Part shown: piece after piece, positions 7,601 through 9,707 of the stretch
Position numbering within the stretch: the stretch's first letter is position 1
How the letters are laid out: every line of letters starts with the position of its first letter
DNA from: Microcaldota archaeon
GTDB lineage: Archaea > Micrarchaeota > Micrarchaeia > Micrarchaeales > Micrarchaeaceae
Assembly: GCA_021850375.1 (NCBI GenBank)
Contig: JAJZLZ010000019.1
Location: forward strand, 3,145 to 12,851
Length of the DNA stretch: 9,707 bases
Reading direction: 5' to 3'
Translations under genes and position numbers: made by a program
The notes under the pieces: generated by a model
Told to the model about the DNA's origin: nothing
Seen by the model: only the letters and a program-made list of their open reading frames with translations
The model's database searches: none

Positions 7601-8039
7601 AAAACGCAGCGCATATACGCAATTCAAGACGATGAGCGAGAAGATAGAGGCGCAGTTCAAACTAATAGACACAATAGATTGCGTAGACAAAGCGGACTCT
7701 GCAAAGCGCCTGATACTCAGCCACTTTATACCAGATTTAATAGGCAATATGCATTCGTTCTCAAAGCAGATGTTTAGGTGCGTTGCCTGCAATGCAAAAT
7801 ACAGGCGCGTACCGCTTGTCGGAAAATGCACACGATGCTCAGGGAAGATAGTTTTAACCATATCTAAGAGCAGCATAGAGAAATATTTGACGACCGCAAC
7901 AAACCTTGCAAACAGATATGACATCGAGCCCTACATAAAGCAGAGGATCATACTCATAAAAGAGGAGATAGACAATATATTCAGCGCACAATCCGAGCAG
8001 GACGGCTCAAAGCAGTTTAGCCTCGCCAGCTTTATGTAA
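4614..8039 (+). CDS. polC: DNA polymerase D large subunit DP2 (catalytic)
   Basis: The catalytic subunit of PolD, with a double-psi beta-barrel active site. From the ATA at 4614 it has 1,141 residues, against about 1,260 in Pyrococcus. Motifs in order: N-terminal NEYFSDLKKGFDAAF...ARAKGFDP, YAGPIRGAGGT, FRLRYGRSR (about 318), IGARIGRPEKAKER (about 585-600), a cysteine-rich zinc region (C646, C658, C671, C674, C678, C683, C686), FDATDVPITHFYP, LIGHLVITLSPHTSAG, and the catalytic NCDGDED with D889 and D891. Next come the C-terminal zinc pair C1056/C1059 and C1072/C1075, and the tail QFSLASFM (1134-1141), a PCNA-binding PIP-box match. No intein interrupts NCDGDED. The start is uncertain: homology runs upstream of the first GTG (4710), but the frame between TAA 4605-4607 and 4710 contains no ATG/GTG/TTG. 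I annotate from the ATA; a missing base near 4606 with a GTG start at 4600 is the alternative. Confidence 0.95.
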   Translation: MNEYFSDLKKGFDAAFEVASSARAKGFDPQRFVEITPAPDIAARVEGIIGIKGLAPMIKAKEEGRTRQELAFEIVKDVCSSEMFKSKTLEERLTIATRVGLAVLTEGIVVASTEGIQKVELHKNPDGSDYAAIVYAGPIRGAGGTGAALSVAMADFARKLLNVSPYKAQQTEIERTIEEIQIYHSRIARLQYYPSEQDMRTILEKCEVCIDGLPTEKIEVAIHRNIKRLDRDGKEEMINNKVRGGIGLVVCEGIAQKAKSVMKHTKNAGLDWSWLNSVIKVEKQAANEESKDKSSTTFLKDLVAGRPILAYPDKAGSFRLRYGRSRFTGIASKGFSPATMILLGGFIAIGTQLRVEKPGKGCIATPVDSIEGPFVKLKSGEAIRVNSAEVALNIKDEVVRIISVGDILATYGDFKKANNQLAPPSYCEEYWYEHLIGAGYEGSMPSPSFIEAYELSKRLNVPMHPSYIYEFNDISLDELKLLYNSIRASNILPSTQSLFSIESIVLQKDSKREIVKVLEKLCVPHFEHEDNVSISKESAQALVACLGLENAGILDIKKNITISNEMSVLENINASANFKIMRRSTRIGARIGRPEKAKERLMKPSPNVLFPIGESGGKERNLIKAYLVKKKSFGNSIDVEMARYRCSVGKEITYVPFCNNHNSFASLEYMCRNCGKLCAPKKCQFCGGISEPSNVRKFDIVNALETSARNVGMPLPKLMKGVKGLMNENKSAEPIEKGIIRAAMNIHIFKDGTSRFDATDVPITHFYPKEMGIGVERLRELGYRKDFNGNELKDDTQLIEMRHQDVILNKDGAEHMLKVTKFIDELLIRYYKAEPFYNAKSVDDLIGHLVITLSPHTSAGVLCRIIGFTDAYVGFAHPYVISARRRNCDGDEDTTMMLLDALINFSKSYLPVTIGGTMDAPLILTLNVNPSEVDDEAHEMEVTRRFDIDFYKACEEKKYPSDVKVETVKSRLKTGNEYDALEFTHLSGIDAIRYAPKRSAYTQFKTMSEKIEAQFKLIDTIDCVDKADSAKRLILSHFIPDLIGNMHSFSKQMFRCVACNAKYRRVPLVGKCTRCSGKIVLTISKSSIEKYLTTATNLANRYDIEPYIKQRIILIKEEIDNIFSAQSEQDGSKQFSLASFM

Positions 8040-8066
8040 AAATAATGCAAAGCCTGTTATTCAGGC
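8038..8066 (-). terminator. Hairpin plus T-rich tract between convergent stops
   Basis: GCCTG (8052-8056) and CAGGC (8062-8066) form a perfect 5-bp stem with a 5-nt loop. On the - strand this reads GCCTGAATAACAGGC followed by TTTGCATTATTTTTA, which is terminator-like for the propeller gene. The hairpin overlaps that gene's own TAA (8057-8059). On the + strand no T-run follows, so it would not serve DP2 equally well. The stem is short, so confidence is moderate. Confidence 0.4.
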
Positions 8067-9586
8067 GCTATTGCCTCTACACTGGGATCTCCATACTCAG
8101 TGTTTATGCGCGCAACCATCATATCGGTTGCAGTATCTATTACAGAGACATCAGCGCCGTAGTTATCGGTTACATACGCATATTTGCCGTTGGGGCTAAA
8201 TACCACATAATCAGGACCACTGCCGACATTTATTGCATTTACAACATTTGAGGTAGCCATATCCACAACTGAAACTGTATTCCAATAAAGATTTGGTATA
8301 TAGGCATATTGCCCGTTTGGAGATATTACAAAGGACATAGAAGCTGCACCATTTGTCAATCCAGTATAAATTGTTTTTGTAACCTGAAAATTATTCAGAT
8401 TTATAACTGAAACTGAACTGCTTGTAGAGACACCGCAATTTGTACATGAATTTATAACATATGCGTATTGCCCGTTTGGTGAAAAGGTTATATTTAAAGG
8501 CTTCGGCCCAACATTTATTGTATTTAATACCTGAAAACTCTGTGTATCTATAACTGATATTGTATCAGTACCTTGATTAACAGTATAAAGATTATTATTG
8601 TTTTGTCCGAAATTAATTGTAGCATCAGTAGGATTTAAGGTAATCGTATTTTCTAGTGAGAACTGATTAACATTTATTATTTGAACCGCACTTGGATTAC
8701 CAATAGGGCAACCATAACCCAAACCATATAGTGTGCAAAACTCTGAAATATATAGATATTCGCCATTAGGCGAAAATTCCATATAATCAGGAGCAAAACC
8801 AATAGTTATAGAATTTATTATACTATATGTTTTGGCATTTATTTTGTATAATATTGAACCAGAATCAAATATACCATCAGAGGATATGGCATATATATAC
8901 TGACCGTCAGGTGAGAATGCTATTGAAGCTATGCCCGATGGATTAGGATTAGGCAGAGGTATTGAAGTTACTACTTGGAAATTATCTGTGCTTACCACAT
9001 CTATCATACTATTACTGCCATATACTACATTCCCAACGCTAATATATGCGTATTGCCCATCTGGTGAAAAAATTATTTGAGAAGGGTTATATCCATTAGG
9101 CAGATTTATTATGTTTGCGACTTGATTGGTTTTCATGTTGATGACTGCGACAGTAGAGCTGTATTGGTTCAAAACGTATAGATATTGGTATGTTGATACG
9201 CTGCCATCTATGCTGCCGACCTGCTCGATTAGGCCTGATGCAGCAGGGGTGTAATATGAAATCCACAGAGTTCCGGTGAAATGTGTGCCGATGTTCCCTG
9301 ATGATACGGGACATGGAAACATTGCATTTATCTGCTGTCCGGGCTGCAATTGAATCAAGGTCTGATTAAAACCAAGAGGCGCAGCAGTAGTATTTGAGCA
9401 GCCAAATCCTGTTATTGTAATCGGAGCGCCGGTATTTTGGGAGAACTGCGCATAGACCGCCCCGGTGCTTGTTATTATAGGTGAGGTGCACAAAAATCCG
9501 GTCTGCGCAAGGCATGTTGTAGTAATATTTGGCGAATTGAATACTCCAAGATTAAATAGGACGGCAATTATTATTGCGATTATCAA
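8057..9586 (-). CDS. Surface-anchored pilin-like/YVTN beta-propeller fusion protein
   Basis: A 509-residue exported protein. Residues 1-15 are a hydrophobic helix (IIAIIIAVLFNLGVF). Residues 17-132 form a beta-rich ectodomain with four cysteines (C25, C33, C63, C92) and a GTHFTGTLWISY motif, resembling the pilin-like surface proteins of ARMAN/Micrarchaeota. Residues 134-509 hold eight YVTN-type repeats starting near 134, 178, 229, 276, 331, 373, 426 and 468, each ending in a variant of FSPNGQYAY. Blade 4 carries a C284...C293 insertion and blade 6 a C381-T-N-C384 loop, suggesting disulfides outside the cell. Such propellers are usually surface-binding or structural; no substrate can be named. 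The TTG start at 9586 is the first usable start after an in-frame TGA (9602-9604), but the conserved YGWAI is encoded between them, so the true N-terminus is probably longer or broken. The middle of the gene is visibly more AT-rich than its neighbours. It converges on DP2. Confidence 0.85.
   Translation of the reverse strand: MIIAIIIAVLFNLGVFNSPNITTTCLAQTGFLCTSPIITSTGAVYAQFSQNTGAPITITGFGCSNTTAAPLGFNQTLIQLQPGQQINAMFPCPVSSGNIGTHFTGTLWISYYTPAASGLIEQVGSIDGSVSTYQYLYVLNQYSSTVAVINMKTNQVANIINLPNGYNPSQIIFSPDGQYAYISVGNVVYGSNSMIDVVSTDNFQVVTSIPLPNPNPSGIASIAFSPDGQYIYAISSDGIFDSGSILYKINAKTYSIINSITIGFAPDYMEFSPNGEYLYISEFCTLYGLGYGCPIGNPSAVQIINVNQFSLENTITLNPTDATINFGQNNNNLYTVNQGTDTISVIDTQSFQVLNTINVGPKPLNITFSPNGQYAYVINSCTNCGVSTSSSVSVINLNNFQVTKTIYTGLTNGAASMSFVISPNGQYAYIPNLYWNTVSVVDMATSNVVNAINVGSGPDYVVFSPNGKYAYVTDNYGADVSVIDTATDMMVARINTEYGDPSVEAIAPE
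8060..9187 (-). repeat. Eight tandem YVTN propeller repeats, similar at DNA level
   Basis: Within the propeller gene, the segment encoding the blade boundary recurs as related DNA, seen on the + strand as variants of GCGTATTGCCCGTTTGGTGA. Examples lie near 8180, 8305, 8465, 8755, 8900 and 9050. Units are about 42-55 codons, with blades 2, 4 and 6 longer. The DNA similarity points to duplication of blades, and the units could recombine. Confidence 0.7.
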
Positions 9587-9624
9587 AATAGCCCATCCAT
9601 ATCAGTAGTTCCGAAACGCAACAT
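9587..9624 (-). other. Apparently broken leader of the propeller gene
   Basis: Immediately upstream of the TTG start the same frame reads Y-G-W-A-I (9587-9601), the conserved start of class III signal-peptide transmembrane helices, preceded by TGA at 9602-9604. In a second frame the preceding bases read V-S-E-L-L-I, which resembles the residues normally found before YGW (for example E-Y-L-M-T). An ATG at 9622-9624, well placed from the TATA box, is in the third frame and gives only MLRFGTTDMDGLF then stop. This pattern suits one or more small indels in the leader, from real decay or from sequence error. Confidence 0.45.
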
Positions 9625-9642
9625 TTTTTATTTTTTGCTACG

Positions 9643-9651
9643 ATATAAAAA
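9643..9651 (-). promoter_or_regulatory. TATA box for the propeller gene
   Basis: On the - strand the sequence reads TTTTTATAT, a good archaeal TATA element. Its centre is about 23-25 nt upstream of the ATG at 9624, so transcription should begin at or near that ATG, as in leaderless archaeal mRNAs. It is about 60 nt from the TTG at 9586. An A-rich tract follows between box and ATG. Confidence 0.5.
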
Positions 9652-9707
9652 TCGGGCGGGCAGACCTTCAGCATACGACCAGTTTCTGCAAAATAGGTGC
9701 CTAGAAA
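9652..9707. other. Right-edge spacer, no gene identified
   Basis: About 55 bases upstream of the propeller promoter. One - strand frame is open through the edge to a stop at 9552-9554, but it overlaps the promoter and the leader and resembles no protein I know. I saw no RNA gene signature. Confidence 0.3.

Noticed and set aside
8045..8251. 68-codon + strand frame beyond DP2
   Set aside because: It is antisense to propeller blades 7-8, and the repeat motif FSPNGxYAY in the other strand is clearly the coding sense.
8060..9187. Repeats in the - strand gene as a CRISPR or satellite array
   Set aside because: The repeats are divergent, codon-phased and encode YVTN blades; there are no uniform spacers.

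Overview
The window looks like a chromosomal segment of a small-genome archaeon. It carries archaeal/eukaryote-type ribosomal proteins (uS15 with its N-terminal extension, and eS1/S3Ae), an archaea-specific UPF0147 protein, and both subunits of the archaeal D-family DNA polymerase. It also carries a surface protein whose N-terminus (YGWAILIIA...) resembles the class III signal-peptide (type IV pilin-like) proteins common in ARMAN/Micrarchaeota-like genomes. The Micrarchaeota-like placement is an inference from protein style and compactness, not a phylogeny. AGG/AGA and ATA codons are used heavily.

Layout, left to right. Positions 2-2601 hold a tightly packed + strand translation cluster: the 3' two-thirds of valyl-tRNA synthetase (truncated by the left edge), uS15, and eS1, with gaps of 13 and 1 nt. 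Positions 2602-2807 form the only sizeable intergenic gap in the + strand block. It contains two small inverted repeats, a TATA-like box and a clear Shine-Dalgarno for the next gene. Positions 2808-8039 hold a replication cluster: UPF0147, PolD small subunit DP1 (exonuclease) and PolD large subunit DP2 (polymerase). They are spaced closely enough to be one transcript. The DP2 start is anomalous: homologous coding extends about 32 codons upstream of the first GTG, but that stretch has no ATG/GTG/TTG. A GTGA overlap with the DP1 stop lies one base out of frame.

Positions 8057-9586 on the - strand hold a convergent gene for a membrane-anchored, extracellular eight-repeat YVTN beta-propeller fused to a pilin-like ectodomain. 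Only 17 bp separate its stop from the DP2 stop, and a hairpin plus T-rich tract there could terminate the - strand gene. The 5' end of this gene is odd: the conserved YGWAI residues are encoded upstream of the TTG start but are cut off by an in-frame TGA. A good TATA box lies at 9643-9651. I see no rRNA, tRNA, CRISPR, insertion sequence or intein.

Functionally, the + strand genes are housekeeping (tRNA charging, small ribosomal subunit, replicative polymerase). The - strand gene is the accessory surface gene. The observations most worth checking are the two start-region anomalies and the pilin-like/propeller fusion. I found no clear evidence of a wholly new multi-gene system.
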